Source of the DNA: JBBDNC01 sp040877875
GTDB taxonomy: Bacteria; Bacteroidota; Rhodothermia; Balneolales; Balneolaceae
Length of the DNA: 64,000 bases
Direction: 5' to 3'
Assembly: GCA_040877875.1 (NCBI GenBank)
Contig: JBBDNC010000146.1
Span: 1 to 64,000, forward strand
Part shown: positions 55,580 through 64,000 of the stretch, one piece after another
Position numbering within the stretch: the stretch's first letter is position 1
How the letters are laid out: every line of letters begins with the position of its first letter
Position numbers and translations under genes: made by a program
Notes under the pieces: generated by a model
Told to the model about the DNA's origin: nothing
Database searches by the model: none
The model's input: only the letters and a program-made list of their open reading frames with translations

Positions 55580-56224
55580 TTAACGTTTTTGGATCACTTC
55601 ACCGAATTGACTGGCCTGGTAGATTATATTCCCGGATGTAATGGCAAAAAACGGAGTTATCGGCGCCCCGGTTTTACGCAGGGCTCTTGCTGTCCAGGTA
55701 TTGGAGGTTTTTGGGAAGTAATACAACCCGGTTGCTTTATAAAACACACTGTTCGGGTATAATCCGTCTGCTGCAAATTGAAGACTTCCTTTCGGATCCC
55801 GGCGGAAACGACTGGATATAAACTCCGCCAGACGCTCCATTCCGTCTTTGTTTACCATGATTTGTATGACATCACTGTTCGGAAAATAGCTTTGGGGCGG
55901 AACGTGCATCCCAACCACGTGAATGACGGATTTTGTAGGGAGTAATCCTGCACTGAGCATCAGGCCGAAGCCGGGGTCCGGATGCGGGTAATATCGATGA
56001 TCTCCCCATCCAAACTCCAGGTATTTTGCCTGGGGAAACCGCTGGTCGGACGGCAGACTCTCTCTCATATGGCCGGCTTCAATAACGACTCCCACGTGCC
56101 AGCTATATCTTAACAGGTAGACCGGCAGGTTTCTTTGTTCCGGATTCTCCGGGTAAAGCTCTTTTACGGGACCCAGGCAAGCTGTGACCAGGGGAATCAG
56201 TAAGATGAGTATAAACCGGTTCAT
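55580..56224 (-). CDS. DUF2459 (TIGR02117-type) lipoprotein
   Basis: A 214-residue protein with a signal peptide and lipobox LVTAC. The mature part matches DUF2459: YSWHVGVVIEAGHMRESLP, EFGWGDHRYYPHPDPGFGLMLSAGLLPTKSVIHVVGM and LYYFPKTSNTWTARALRKTGAP. The conserved HxG, Cys-free core and TSNTW segment suggest a transferase- or hydrolase-like fold, but no reaction is known. ATG 56224 is preferred over 56236 because it puts the signal peptide at the terminus. Convergent with the ZIP gene. Confidence 0.85.
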   Translation of the reverse strand: MNRFILILLIPLVTACLGPVKELYPENPEQRNLPVYLLRYSWHVGVVIEAGHMRESLPSDQRFPQAKYLEFGWGDHRYYPHPDPGFGLMLSAGLLPTKSVIHVVGMHVPPQSYFPNSDVIQIMVNKDGMERLAEFISSRFRRDPKGSLQFAADGLYPNSVFYKATGLYYFPKTSNTWTARALRKTGAPITPFFAITSGNIIYQASQFGEVIQKR

Positions 56225-56363
56225 TGTCTGCGCCAAAAACTTCCAGTCCGAAAAGAGGGGGATGAAGATCCCGGTATTTCGAATTCAGAACGGTTGTCGC
56301 CTAAGTCATCTGGGTTAAGATGTTCAGAAAATCCGGGCCCCTGTTTCCTCCTTCTTTCTGTGA

Positions 56364-57161
56364 TCAGGGTTTGCCTCCTGTAACAGTAATACTGAAGATA
56401 CCGTTGTCGGACTTGCTAAATTCTTCCCATTCCTGTCGGGTGAGGATTTTTTCAACCGAAGAATAAGGGAGCTGGATTTCACGTCGTTTTTTGACATCAA
56501 TTTCCCTGAAACCGGTCTGACGAAGAAGATTCAGGTAGTCGGTTTCCTGCCATGCACCGGACACGCATCCTGCGAAGAGTTCGGCAGCCTCTCTCATTTT
56601 CGGGAGTAATTCTCCCTGAAGAACAATATCGGATATACAAAAGTGTCCGCCGCCCCTGAGAACCCGATACATTTCGGAAAAAGCTTTCGGTTTATCCGGT
56701 ACCAGGTTCAGAACACAATTGCTGATCACTACGTCCACTTCGCCGTTTTCCAGCGGTAAATCCTCGATATCTCCCAACCGGAATTCCACGTTTTCATAGC
56801 CCAGCTTTTTCCGGTTGATTTCTGCACGCTCATTCATACTTTCGGTCATATCTACTCCGATTACAAATCCGGTCTCACCGACTTCCTGACGGGCAATAAA
56901 TACGTCATTTCCCGCTCCGCTGCCAAGGTCTGCTACCATCATGCCGCTTTCAAGCCCTGCATATTCAACGGGCAACCCGCAGCCGAGATTCAGGTCTGCT
57001 TCGGATTGATACCCTTTCTGGGTAGAATAGTCTTCTCCCACGAATGAATAATCTGTCTCGCATGTCGATCCTTCCCCGCAGCACCCCCCGGAAGTTGACT
57101 GAGTAGCGATTGTGTGATATTTGTATTTGACGTGTTCTTTAAGTTCATTTTCTGTTTTCAT
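56364..57161 (-). CDS. arsM: Arsenite methyltransferase
   Basis: A 265-residue SAM-dependent enzyme that methylates As(III), a detoxifying step. The N-terminal cysteine cluster GGCCGEGSTC, the NLGCGLP segment, SAM motif MVADLGSGAGNDVFIARQEVG, and the arsenic-binding cysteines in ISNCVLNLVPDK and LFAGCVSGAW match the family. Length is normal. The ATG lies one base after the arsR stop, so the two form a tight operon under the operator at 57495-57510. No arsenite pump or arsenate reductase is adjacent, so this is a minimal methylation unit. Confidence 0.93.
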   Translation of the reverse strand: MKTENELKEHVKYKYHTIATQSTSGGCCGEGSTCETDYSFVGEDYSTQKGYQSEADLNLGCGLPVEYAGLESGMMVADLGSGAGNDVFIARQEVGETGFVIGVDMTESMNERAEINRKKLGYENVEFRLGDIEDLPLENGEVDVVISNCVLNLVPDKPKAFSEMYRVLRGGGHFCISDIVLQGELLPKMREAAELFAGCVSGAWQETDYLNLLRQTGFREIDVKKRREIQLPYSSVEKILTRQEWEEFSKSDNGIFSITVTGGKP

Positions 57162-57162
57162 A

Positions 57163-57486
57163 TCAGCAATAATGTTCGATGTTTAAATTTTCAAAAAAAT
57201 CGTCCGCAAGGAATCGGGCTTCCCGTATGGTTTTCGGATTCAGGCAGTAGCAGACTTTTATCCCCTTGATTTTTCCATGGATCAGGCCGGCATTTTTAAG
57301 CGCCTTCAAATGTTGAGAAACCGTGGATTGGGCAAGGGGAAGTTCGTGGGTAATATCCCCGCATACGCACTGTCCTTGTGAGAGATGTTTCAGGATGGCG
57401 ATTCGTGCCGGATGGCTGATTGCCTTGGCAATTTCCGCCAGTCTTTTTTCCTGTTGTTCGAATAGGTCTGCTTTTGTCACTGCCAT
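57163..57486 (-). CDS. arsR: ArsR-family metalloregulator
   Basis: A 107-residue winged-helix repressor. The recognition part is LPLAQSTVSQHLKALKNAGLIHGKIKG, and the metal site includes the CVCGDI motif (ELCVCDL-like) plus a C-terminal HYC. When As(III) binds the cysteines, the protein leaves DNA. It is first in the arsR-arsM pair, with a perfect 16-bp palindrome 9 bp before its ATG that should be its operator, giving autoregulation. Confidence 0.93.
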   Translation of the reverse strand: MAVTKADLFEQQEKRLAEIAKAISHPARIAILKHLSQGQCVCGDITHELPLAQSTVSQHLKALKNAGLIHGKIKGIKVCYCLNPKTIREARFLADDFFENLNIEHYC

Positions 57487-57494
57487 AATCGTAT

Positions 57495-57510
57495 ATCGTA
57501 AATTTACGAT
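57495..57510. promoter_or_regulatory. ArsR operator (perfect 16-bp palindrome)
   Basis: ATCGTAAATTTACGAT, fully symmetric, between the arsR ATG and its -7 element and touching the latter. Its position right after the promoter suits repression by the encoded ArsR. Confidence 0.75.
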
Positions 57511-57540
57511 AAATATATGATAATGAATATTGAATGCAAA
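57510..57540 (-). promoter_or_regulatory. arsR promoter of Bacteroidota type
   Basis: On the minus strand TTTG (57540-57537), 19-nt spacer, then TATATTTA (57517-57510). This matches the TTTG/TAnnTTTG consensus with one change at the last base. It is the clearest promoter in the window and supports the taxonomic reading. Confidence 0.65.
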
Positions 57541-57728
57541 ATATGTTTTACTCCTGATTTATTATTCAGCGCAAAAAAAGTTCGTCCGTATATTGTTCCC
57601 GGCGTTGTGTATTTGGAGTTTGCCATAGGCATGAATCCTTCCGGAATCAAGAACTGATTGAAGCGGTTTTTCATCCTCCTGCCAACCGGATTCCATTGAG
57701 CCGGCCCGGCTTGAGAGGAGGATCTGCT

Positions 57729-58292
57729 TTATTCACCGATCTTTTTAAGAATCTGTTCGATTTGCCAGAAATGACGTCGCTGGTGTACTTCTATGAGAAC
57801 CAAAAATTCAATGAGGCTCATCGGCAGGATTCGGAACAAGGGATTTCTTCCTTTTATTTTTTCAAGATTCCATCTGCTCTTCTCAGCCTGAGCCAGCAAG
57901 TCAATGATTTTGTTTTGAAATTCATGCAAGGCATCGAAGGTGGAATTGACTTCCTTTTCATCCTTAGGCTCCATTAAAGGGAAGGTTTTCATTTTAAACT
58001 TGTAGGGCGGTTCAAAGAAAACAGCCCATTTCTTGTATATCCATCGGGGTTGAAACGGTCCGCCGGCTTGAGGAAGAGGCGATTGTTCGGTAATTGCCTT
58101 GTTTATTTGACGAAGATAGAGTCTGCCGAAAGCCGTAAGGTGTTCGGCTACTTCCCGGATATTCCAGGTAGATTCGGAGAGTTTGAAGAGAATCAGGTCT
58201 GTCGGCTTGTCTTCATACAGACGGATCTGTTTGTCAGCATTCCTGTAGCGCTCTTTAAGCTCAGGAATAGAATAGGTATAAGCTTTATTCAA
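57729..58292 (-). CDS. DinB/YfiT-superfamily protein
   Basis: A 187-residue four-helix bundle protein of the DinB superfamily. Metal-binding histidines are placed as expected: STWNIREVAEHLTAFGR and the C-terminal EVHQRRHFWQIEQILKK. Members include bacillithiol transferases and other metal-dependent transferases; many have no known role. Only TTG (58292) is available as a start at the expected position. It follows no operon partner. Confidence 0.82.
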   Translation of the reverse strand: MNKAYTYSIPELKERYRNADKQIRLYEDKPTDLILFKLSESTWNIREVAEHLTAFGRLYLRQINKAITEQSPLPQAGGPFQPRWIYKKWAVFFEPPYKFKMKTFPLMEPKDEKEVNSTFDALHEFQNKIIDLLAQAEKSRWNLEKIKGRNPLFRILPMSLIEFLVLIEVHQRRHFWQIEQILKKIGE

Positions 58293-58532
58293 GGGATTGA
58301 TTCTGAGTTAATTAAAATTTCACGGTTGATTTATCCAGTCGGTTGTTAGGTTCAATGATTCATCGAATTAAAGTCCATCTATGGAGTCTGTCGGACTTAC
58401 AAGATTGTCACGAGCGATTCCTTAAACTCCGATGATGCGTCCTGCGCCCCCCTGTCCAGCCCGGGACTCTTTGGGAAATAGGGGGATGAAATATTGTATT
58501 GTAATGAATAATACCTGCACAATGAACATGCT

Positions 58533-59651
58533 TTACAACTTGTTTTTCAAATCCATGATCCGAAGATACGATTCATTAATTCTGCTTTCAGATACTCTTC
58601 CCGACTCTACCAATTCTTTAACGATTGAATGGGCTTTTGGGATAATATCCGGATCATAGACAGAATTATTGGCAAAGCTCAAGATATCGACTCCGGCCAG
58701 AATTGCAAGTTCGATAGCCTTTTCAAGTCCGAAGTGCGACCGAATGGCGTCCATTTGCATATCGTCAGACATCACCACTCCTTCAAAGCCAAGCTCCCGG
58801 CGCAGCATATGGGTTAAAACGTTCCCGGAAAGAGTAGCCGGATACCGGTTGTCCCAGTTTTCATTTACAATATGGGCGGTCATAATGATATCCGTATGAC
58901 CGCTTTCTATCAAATTACGGTAGGGGATGAGTTCTTTTTCAGACCAGTAATCCGTGACATCCACCAACCCGATATGAGAATCGTCCCGGGAGCTCCCGTG
59001 ACCGGGAAAGTGTTTCAGGGTCGTGAAAACACCTTGTTCATGATGGGCCTCAATAAAAATACGGGCGTGCCGGGTCACTAATAAAGGATCAGGCGAAAAA
59101 CTTCGCTCAATGGATCCGATGACCGGGTTTTCCGGATTGAGGTTCAGATCCACTACCGGAGCCAGATTTATATGGATCCCCAGCTCTGAAAGGGTTTGGG
59201 CGGTAAGGGAAGCATACGCGTAGGTGGTATCACGTTGGTTGACCGTTCCCAGATACCGGGCAGATACGGAATGTGGAAATCCGAAACGGGGTTTTAACCT
59301 TGCCACCCGGCCGCCTTCCTGGTCGACTGCAACAAGAAGAGGCTTTGTAGCATGGCGGCCAAGGTCTGACACAAGTTGTTTGAGTTGAGCAGCAGATTGT
59401 ATGTTTCGAACCGGCGACTGACTCGGAACGTCATAGTCAAACAGAACAACGGATCCCAAATGATATTTACGGAGATCCCGTACGATGTGACTGCTTTCAT
59501 CAACCGCCAGGCCCCTGAATCCGACATTCAGGAGCTGTCCGATTTTCACATCCAGCGGGGGAAGTGCCGTTGAAGATGCGGTATCCGCTTGGGCAGATGC
59601 CCATGGAGGGAGGAACAGAAAAAAAGAAAACAGGAGAGTTGCGATTTTCAT
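58533..59651 (-). CDS. GH3 beta-N-acetylhexosaminidase (NagZ-type)
   Basis: A 372-residue glycoside hydrolase family 3 enzyme with a Sec signal peptide (ending ASAQA), so it works outside the cytoplasm. VAVDQEGGRVARL, the catalytic-dyad segment KHFPGHGSSRDDSH (Asp-His general acid of NagZ) and the nucleophile Asp296 in VMSDDMQMDAI are intact. It likely removes GlcNAc from peptidoglycan fragments or chitin oligomers. Classical NagZ is cytoplasmic, so the signal peptide suggests periplasmic wall turnover or nutrient use. It lacks the C-terminal extension seen in larger Bacteroidota GH3 proteins. Confidence 0.92.
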   Translation of the reverse strand: MKIATLLFSFFLFLPPWASAQADTASSTALPPLDVKIGQLLNVGFRGLAVDESSHIVRDLRKYHLGSVVLFDYDVPSQSPVRNIQSAAQLKQLVSDLGRHATKPLLVAVDQEGGRVARLKPRFGFPHSVSARYLGTVNQRDTTYAYASLTAQTLSELGIHINLAPVVDLNLNPENPVIGSIERSFSPDPLLVTRHARIFIEAHHEQGVFTTLKHFPGHGSSRDDSHIGLVDVTDYWSEKELIPYRNLIESGHTDIIMTAHIVNENWDNRYPATLSGNVLTHMLRRELGFEGVVMSDDMQMDAIRSHFGLEKAIELAILAGVDILSFANNSVYDPDIIPKAHSIVKELVESGRVSESRINESYLRIMDLKNKL

Positions 59652-59685
59652 GTCGGATTATCCAGAGGCTCTGCAGGATGTGTTT

Positions 59686-61128
59686 TTAATTCGGGGGATT
59701 GTGAGTCAGCAAGCTGTCCAGCACACTTTCAAGGTTGAACGTCGCACGGATGTCATTATATCGCTCTATAGTCCCTTCCGGGTTAATCAGGAGATAGAAA
59801 GGAATTCCTCCTCCCTTATATTCCTGAAACGTTTCCTGCTCAAAACTGTTACCTCCGTACACCTGAATCCAGGGGTTATCAAACTGTTCAAGGGCTCTCC
59901 GCCAAATCAGACTGTCTTCTTCGATGGAAATGGCTACTATTTCAAAATCTTCTCTTGAAGTGTTACGATAAATGCGTTTCATGTCAGGGAACTCATTCAG
60001 GCAGGGGACACACCAACTTGCCCAGAAGTCCAGCAACACATATTTACCCCTGAAGTCGGACATGCTTACGGGGTTCCCCTCTGGGTCAGGTAAAGTAAAC
60101 GGGACAGCCGGCTCCCCCGGCTTTACGGTTGTAATTTCCTCATAAAATCCTGTAAGGAAAGAGGTATACTCCTCAAAATCACTGTAGGTATCCAGAAATT
60201 CACGATATGTGGGTTCTGCAATATCGAGAGACATCTCTCCCAACCTTTCGGCTACGAGGTGCATATCAGCATAAGCACGTGCACGGCGGTCATCGATCTG
60301 TTCTACAATGTGTTCCCGGTAACGGTTCAGACGGTCGTATCCAAGTCTCTTAATATCCTGTTCGGATAGCTGTTCGCCATGGATTGAGCGAAGGCTGTCC
60401 TGCACATCAAAGCTCATTGAATAGTAATGGGCCAGGTCCCGGATACCGGCTCGTTGGGCCTTGAGGGATTCAAATGAAAAAAAATTGTGCTGCCTGGCAA
60501 AATCCAGGATTTCTTCCCGATTCGGACCGGCATTCCAGTTCGGATTCGCCTCTTTTCGATAGGTTATTCCCTGAAGAGCCCGGTTCAGGTATTCTCCCAC
60601 ATTCGCATGGTAGACCGTGCGTAGGGGAGTATTGTACAATAATTCTTCAGCCAGATGAACCCGTTCCCGATAAAGTTCCAGGACCCGGTCAGTGTTGCCA
60701 TTCCTGAAAGAAGGCAGTTCACGGCTGATCTTATGTTCGATTGGCAGAACTTTACTGAGATAAGATTGATACCGTTGGTTCCAGTTCCCCCGGGATCCTT
60801 CTATTTCCACTCCCATTGGAAATTTTTGGGGATCAAGGATCAAAGAAAGCCGGTTTCCGGGTTCCATAACAATCGGGTAAGAGCGATCTCCTATTTGAAA
60901 TTCTGCAACGTTCATTTGATCTACAGGAATAGAAAGACTAAAATTTCCCCGATCGTCGGGAATGACAGGGTGAGAAATTTTTTCCGCGTACTTGTAGTGG
61001 ACCGGTTGTTGTTCCAGGGCAGGCTCACTTGACACCGGGCTTAAAAATTCACCCTCGATGCGAAAGGTGTTATCGGAATTGCAACTTATACATAAAAATA
61101 GAAAAATTAATAATTTATAACGAATCAT
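59686..61128 (-). CDS. TlpA-like thioredoxin-domain lipoprotein
   Basis: A 480-residue exported protein with lipobox LCISC. The N-terminal 330 residues are a variable region with an early DUF4369-like beta domain (YPIVMEPGNRLSLILD). The C-terminal domain is a TlpA/AhpC-type thioredoxin fold with GKYVLLDFWASWCVPC, active-site Cys373 and Cys376. It probably keeps periplasmic thiols reduced, for example in cytochrome maturation. It ends 35 bp before the NagZ-type gene on the same strand, so the two may share a transcript. Confidence 0.9.
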   Translation of the reverse strand: MIRYKLLIFLFLCISCNSDNTFRIEGEFLSPVSSEPALEQQPVHYKYAEKISHPVIPDDRGNFSLSIPVDQMNVAEFQIGDRSYPIVMEPGNRLSLILDPQKFPMGVEIEGSRGNWNQRYQSYLSKVLPIEHKISRELPSFRNGNTDRVLELYRERVHLAEELLYNTPLRTVYHANVGEYLNRALQGITYRKEANPNWNAGPNREEILDFARQHNFFSFESLKAQRAGIRDLAHYYSMSFDVQDSLRSIHGEQLSEQDIKRLGYDRLNRYREHIVEQIDDRRARAYADMHLVAERLGEMSLDIAEPTYREFLDTYSDFEEYTSFLTGFYEEITTVKPGEPAVPFTLPDPEGNPVSMSDFRGKYVLLDFWASWCVPCLNEFPDMKRIYRNTSREDFEIVAISIEEDSLIWRRALEQFDNPWIQVYGGNSFEQETFQEYKGGGIPFYLLINPEGTIERYNDIRATFNLESVLDSLLTHNPPN

Positions 61129-61431
61129 AAAACTTTCTGCTTCTGGCTTTTTTGGGGGGATAAAAAAATTTTAACGGAAAAAATTGTAACAAATCGGTCA
61201 TTCGTTTCTCTTTACTTTAAAACATGTAGTTTAAATCAACCAAATTCAGAACCGGGTTTAAACTTACATGTCGTACAGTATGAATTCTGAACGTATATGG
61301 GATGAAGATTGTATGCAAGTTTTTATTCATGTTCGCTAAATGCGATATGGATAGTTTTACAGAAGACTTTGAGATCGGCAAATGGAGCGATCTTCAAGCC
61401 TGTTGAAATATTCAAGATTAAATTAAAAATC
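61129..61431. other. Divergent intergenic region
   Basis: 303 bp between the TlpA-like lipoprotein gene and the TPR gene. No gene and no firm promoter motif was identified. The TPR frame stays open back to a TTG at 61309, but that part is unlike coding sequence. Confidence 0.4.
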
Positions 61432-62187
61432 ATGAAAGATAATAAACATATCCCCGAAGAATTGGAGAGGAAGATTGATCAGTACATCCATGGGAAGCTT
61501 GACGTAATAGAAGTAGATGAACTATGGGCTGAGCTTATTCAGGACGAGGGCTACCTGGATTATCTGGAAACCATGGCAAACCTGAAACAGATCATTGAGG
61601 AAAGAGAACAAGCTCAATCCGGCCTTTATCTGATTAAATCGAAGAGCCGTAAGTGGGTGGTCGCTGCCGCCGCTGCAGCGGTTCTGATTGCTGGTTCACT
61701 GGCCATTTATAATGTTTCGTACCAGGAAGAATCCGTACAACCTATTTCCAGCATCGAGTTGGATTATTACAGGTCCTCTTCTGAATTAACGGATCAGGAA
61801 GGAAAGAGTAGTGAACAGGCGATTCGGGAAGCCATTATTCTTGCCAATAACGGAGAATATCAAAAGGCAATCGAACGGATTGATGAAGAACTTGATGTAA
61901 CGGATGATTTGGGCGTTCGGGCTACCCTGCATATCAATGCCGGTTCGATTATGTATAACATTGGCAAGTATGAAGTAGCTCTTGAACGTTTTATAACCGT
62001 CATAGAATACCAGGAAAGTGATGATATTATTCGTGAACGGGCCTACTGGTATCTTGGGAATACCTATTTTCAATTGAATAATCTGGAAAATGCACGGCAA
62101 GCTTTTCAAAAGGCTTATGAATTAAATGGTGCCTATAGCCGGATTGCCGAAAGCTACCTGAGGGCACTGGCCACTTCCGACAGTTAA
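61432..62187 (+). CDS. Single-pass membrane TPR protein
   Basis: A 251-residue protein. Residues 1-70 are charged and helical (PEELERKIDQYIHGKLDVIEVDELW), resembling the cytoplasmic part of anti-sigma factors but without the zinc-finger Cys/His. A lone helix at about 80-98 (VVAAAAAAVLIAGSLAIY) spans the membrane. The rest holds about three tetratricopeptide repeats (ANNGEYQKAIERIDEEL, YNIGKYEVALERFITVIEY, FQLNNLENARQAFQKAYEL). It probably gathers partners at the membrane. It converges on a CHAT protease gene, and such TPR proteins often accompany CHAT and ECF sigma genes, but no sigma gene is in the window. Confidence 0.75.
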   Translation: MKDNKHIPEELERKIDQYIHGKLDVIEVDELWAELIQDEGYLDYLETMANLKQIIEEREQAQSGLYLIKSKSRKWVVAAAAAAVLIAGSLAIYNVSYQEESVQPISSIELDYYRSSSELTDQEGKSSEQAIREAIILANNGEYQKAIERIDEELDVTDDLGVRATLHINAGSIMYNIGKYEVALERFITVIEYQESDDIIRERAYWYLGNTYFQLNNLENARQAFQKAYELNGAYSRIAESYLRALATSDS

Positions 62188-62533
62188 CATTTTTTATTCG
62201 TCCATGAGCTTTAAATTTAAAACCATTCTGTTTCGATTACCCGCCGCCTTGTTGTTTTTTAAATTTTGAAGTGGAAGTGCTGTTTGTGTGGGGTCTCTTA
62301 ATCATTATTCTTTTTTAGAGGGCTTTGAAAAACCAGGGGTTTTGTTCAATATCAAAGCCTGAGCGAATTCGGAACCGCAGTTTATTAGGCATAAATGAGG
62401 ATTTCGAATTCGCGATAATGCTGAGATTGGGCAAAACGACAGTTTTACAAAGCCCTCTTTTATTCAGTTCCAGGCTTCCTTTTCGATGGGCCTGTGTCCG
62501 ACAGAAGCAGATATACGTATTCTTCTTAACCCA
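62188..62533. other. Intergenic region holding repeat copy 2
   Basis: 346 bp between two convergent genes. The element at 62317-62458 fills the middle; the flanks have no gene. The T-runs beside the element could help terminate either transcript. Confidence 0.5.
62317..62458. repeat. MITE-like inverted-repeat element, copy 2
   Basis: A 142-bp element with ends AGAGGGCTTTG and CAAAGCCCTCT, followed inward by further paired blocks. Its reverse complement aligns along its length with the element at 2261-2424, apart from a gap of about 23 bp near one end. Shared words include CATTATCG, AATCCTCA, TGAACAAAA and GGTTTT. The inner stem is GCGAATTCG with its complement, differing in sequence from copy 1 but still paired. 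T-runs flank both sides, so a TTT target duplication is possible but not provable. Confidence 0.72.
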
Positions 62534-64000
62534 TCACCGCCTGTTTTGCAATTTATGTTTTTTTCGGGTATACCAGAAACCGATGACTAAAAAGGCAAAT
62601 AAAAGAGAGTACAAGGGGTAGGTCTCCGGCCGGCTGATCATGGCATCTCTCTCACCGTTCAGCATATAGGGTCCCCAGTAGTGGGGATTGGCGTTTTTAC
62701 TTTTAAGGAAATAGAGTTTTGCCGCACGGAGTGCATGTGGCCTGGATTTTCCCTCATTGATATGGGTATAAAATTCAATAGCAAAATCGGAAGCAAATTG
62801 ATCGTTAACCGACCAGGAATTAAGGATGAGACTCCGGGCGCCTGCGTAACGGAGTGCCCGGCTGATTCCCATAATACCGGAACCCTGGAAGTAGCGGCCG
62901 GAGCCGGATTCACAGGAATTTAGCATAATGAGGTCGTTCTGCAGATTCAGGTCAAATAGCTGATAGGCAAAAATCTGGCCCGAAAGTTCACCGGAAGCTT
63001 CGGGTTCGCCAGAATCCGGATACAAATAGACCCTTGAGAACAGGGGATCGTTTTCAGAAATGGTGCTGTGTGTGGCCAGGTGGAGAATTCGGGATTGGGA
63101 TGCATTTTGTTTAAAGGATGAGGGTGTTGCATTCGCCTCAATGAAAGTGCGTGTGACGGGGAATCTGTCCATCCGGTCATTGATTTGTTTCACTTCAAGC
63201 GGTGCCTGGGGAAGAGAGACCAATTGCCGTTTCGAATTCGGATTGTAAAATTGGGAAATCCCGAACCCGGTATAGTCCAGCTCATAAAAGGGACGGGGGG
63301 AAGAGTGCAGGAATTCCTTCAGGTTATTCAGGTAACTGACTTCCATCTCTTCAATTAAATAACGGGCTGCGCCATAGCTGAATGATCCGGATGGTTGTGA
63401 AACAGGCAAAACATCCAGCGGCAGTTGATAAAGATAACTGTCAGGTACGACGATCAATGAGCGGATGGTAGAAGGCAGGGTATCCAGCCCGAGGTACTGG
63501 TAGACTTCATGCAAGGCGTGGAGATCCGTTTCACCGGAGGTCAGGCCCGTAATCGTTTCTTCAAACCGGTTGTCTCTGGCAGAGTCTGCCGGCAGGATTT
63601 CGACCTCTATCTGATCATGGTAAATACGAATAAGATAAAACCGGTCAAGGATGCGCGTAAGATGAAGGATAGCCTGAGTTGAGTTTAACCTGGATTGAAT
63701 GGCCCATACCCTGAAGCCTTTATCTTTACTCCGGGCAAAAGTTGAATTCTGTGAAATCTGATTTTTTTGAGCAGACAAGACGGCAATTTCATTTTGCAAC
63801 TGAAGGTTCTCACTGTTTCGCGAGATAAGCATCCTTTTTCTCAACTGGTCAATTTCTTCGGACAGACGCCTCTCTTCCATTAACTCTTCTTCACTCAATA
63901 AATCGGCTTTGATAAGAGGATTGTCATAGAGCGAAGCGTCATTGATGGTTTTGAACTGATCCAGAACTATGATTGCTTCCTGGTATCGTTCCTGACGGAT
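62534..64000 (-). CDS. CHAT-domain protease with C-terminal membrane anchor (partial)
   Basis: The visible 488 residues lack the true start; the frame is open to the window edge, so the gene continues past 64000. The N-terminal visible part is helical (YQEAIIVLDQF, then a coiled-coil-like EERRLSEEIDQLRKRM) and suggests TPRs outside the window. The CHAT caspase-like domain follows, with the catalytic His in ILHLATHSTIS and Cys in MLNSCESGSGRYFQGSG, and WSVNDQFASDFAIEFY after it. The C-terminus has one membrane helix (LYSLLFAFLVIGFWY) and a basic tail, placing the protease at the membrane. Substrate unknown. An internal TTG at 63898 is not the real start. Confidence 0.9.
   Translation of the reverse strand: MRQERYQEAIIVLDQFKTINDASLYDNPLIKADLLSEEELMEERRLSEEIDQLRKRMLISRNSENLQLQNEIAVLSAQKNQISQNSTFARSKDKGFRVWAIQSRLNSTQAILHLTRILDRFYLIRIYHDQIEVEILPADSARDNRFEETITGLTSGETDLHALHEVYQYLGLDTLPSTIRSLIVVPDSYLYQLPLDVLPVSQPSGSFSYGAARYLIEEMEVSYLNNLKEFLHSSPRPFYELDYTGFGISQFYNPNSKRQLVSLPQAPLEVKQINDRMDRFPVTRTFIEANATPSSFKQNASQSRILHLATHSTISENDPLFSRVYLYPDSGEPEASGELSGQIFAYQLFDLNLQNDLIMLNSCESGSGRYFQGSGIMGISRALRYAGARSLILNSWSVNDQFASDFAIEFYTHINEGKSRPHALRAAKLYFLKSKNANPHYWGPYMLNGERDAMISRPETYPLYSLLFAFLVIGFWYTRKKHKLQNRR

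Overview
The window reads as chromosome of a Bacteroidota-type bacterium of moderate GC. The evidence is a SusC/SusD pair, weak Shine-Dalgarno sites, one TTTG/TAnnTTTG-like promoter, a Bacteroidota histone H1-like small protein and several lipobox signal peptides. The style suits Balneolota (Balneolales), but no rRNA or marker gene is present, so this is inference. No tRNA, rRNA, CRISPR array or complete insertion sequence was found.

Layout. 1-11.1 kb holds housekeeping and metabolic genes (M20 amidohydrolase, Nudix CoA pyrophosphatase, PfkB kinase, Pcm, NhaC antiporter, WbqC, two NAD(P)-linked dehydrogenases, TrmH methyltransferase) with at least two decayed gene fragments. 11.2-12.5 kb has murI and two large inverted-repeat elements. 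12.5-36 kb is a carbohydrate locus: a LacI regulator, SusC/SusD, a DUF6807-ThuA fusion, two exported Gfo/Idh/MocA oxidoreductases, an SDR, the truncated start of a GH67 alpha-glucuronidase, a GH10 xylanase, a 1144-residue propeller/HEAT/cytochrome c lipoprotein, KDPG aldolase, a TRAP transporter and glucuronate isomerase. 36-45.5 kb is an envelope polysaccharide cluster (quinone oxidoreductase, flippase, WecB, two GT4 glycosyltransferases, methyltransferase, YfhO). 45.6-64 kb is mixed: gatC, isocitrate dehydrogenase, UMF1 MFS, H1-like protein, YdbS/YdbT pair, gcvP, ZIP transporter, DUF2459 lipoprotein, arsR-arsM, DinB-like protein, GH3 NagZ-type enzyme, TlpA-type lipoprotein, a TPR membrane protein, and a CHAT protease cut by the window edge.

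How it fits together. The carbohydrate locus looks built for glucuronoxylan. GH10 cuts the xylan backbone, SusCD imports oligomers, the TRAP system probably imports free uronates, UxaC isomerises glucuronate, and KDPG aldolase finishes the route. GH67 is now only a remnant, and mannonate dehydratase and KDG kinase are not in the window. The exported Gfo/Idh enzymes, DUF6807-ThuA protein and haem protein suggest a second, oxidative treatment of sugars outside the cytoplasm. Four LacI-type operator candidates, found by eye, lie before susC, the aldolase, the TRAP operon and uxaC.

Two dispersed copies of a 142-164 bp inverted-repeat element (2261-2424 and 62317-62458) share ends and show paired changes in an inner stem. 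One sits in the start region of a decayed deaminase gene with an apparent 3-bp target duplication.
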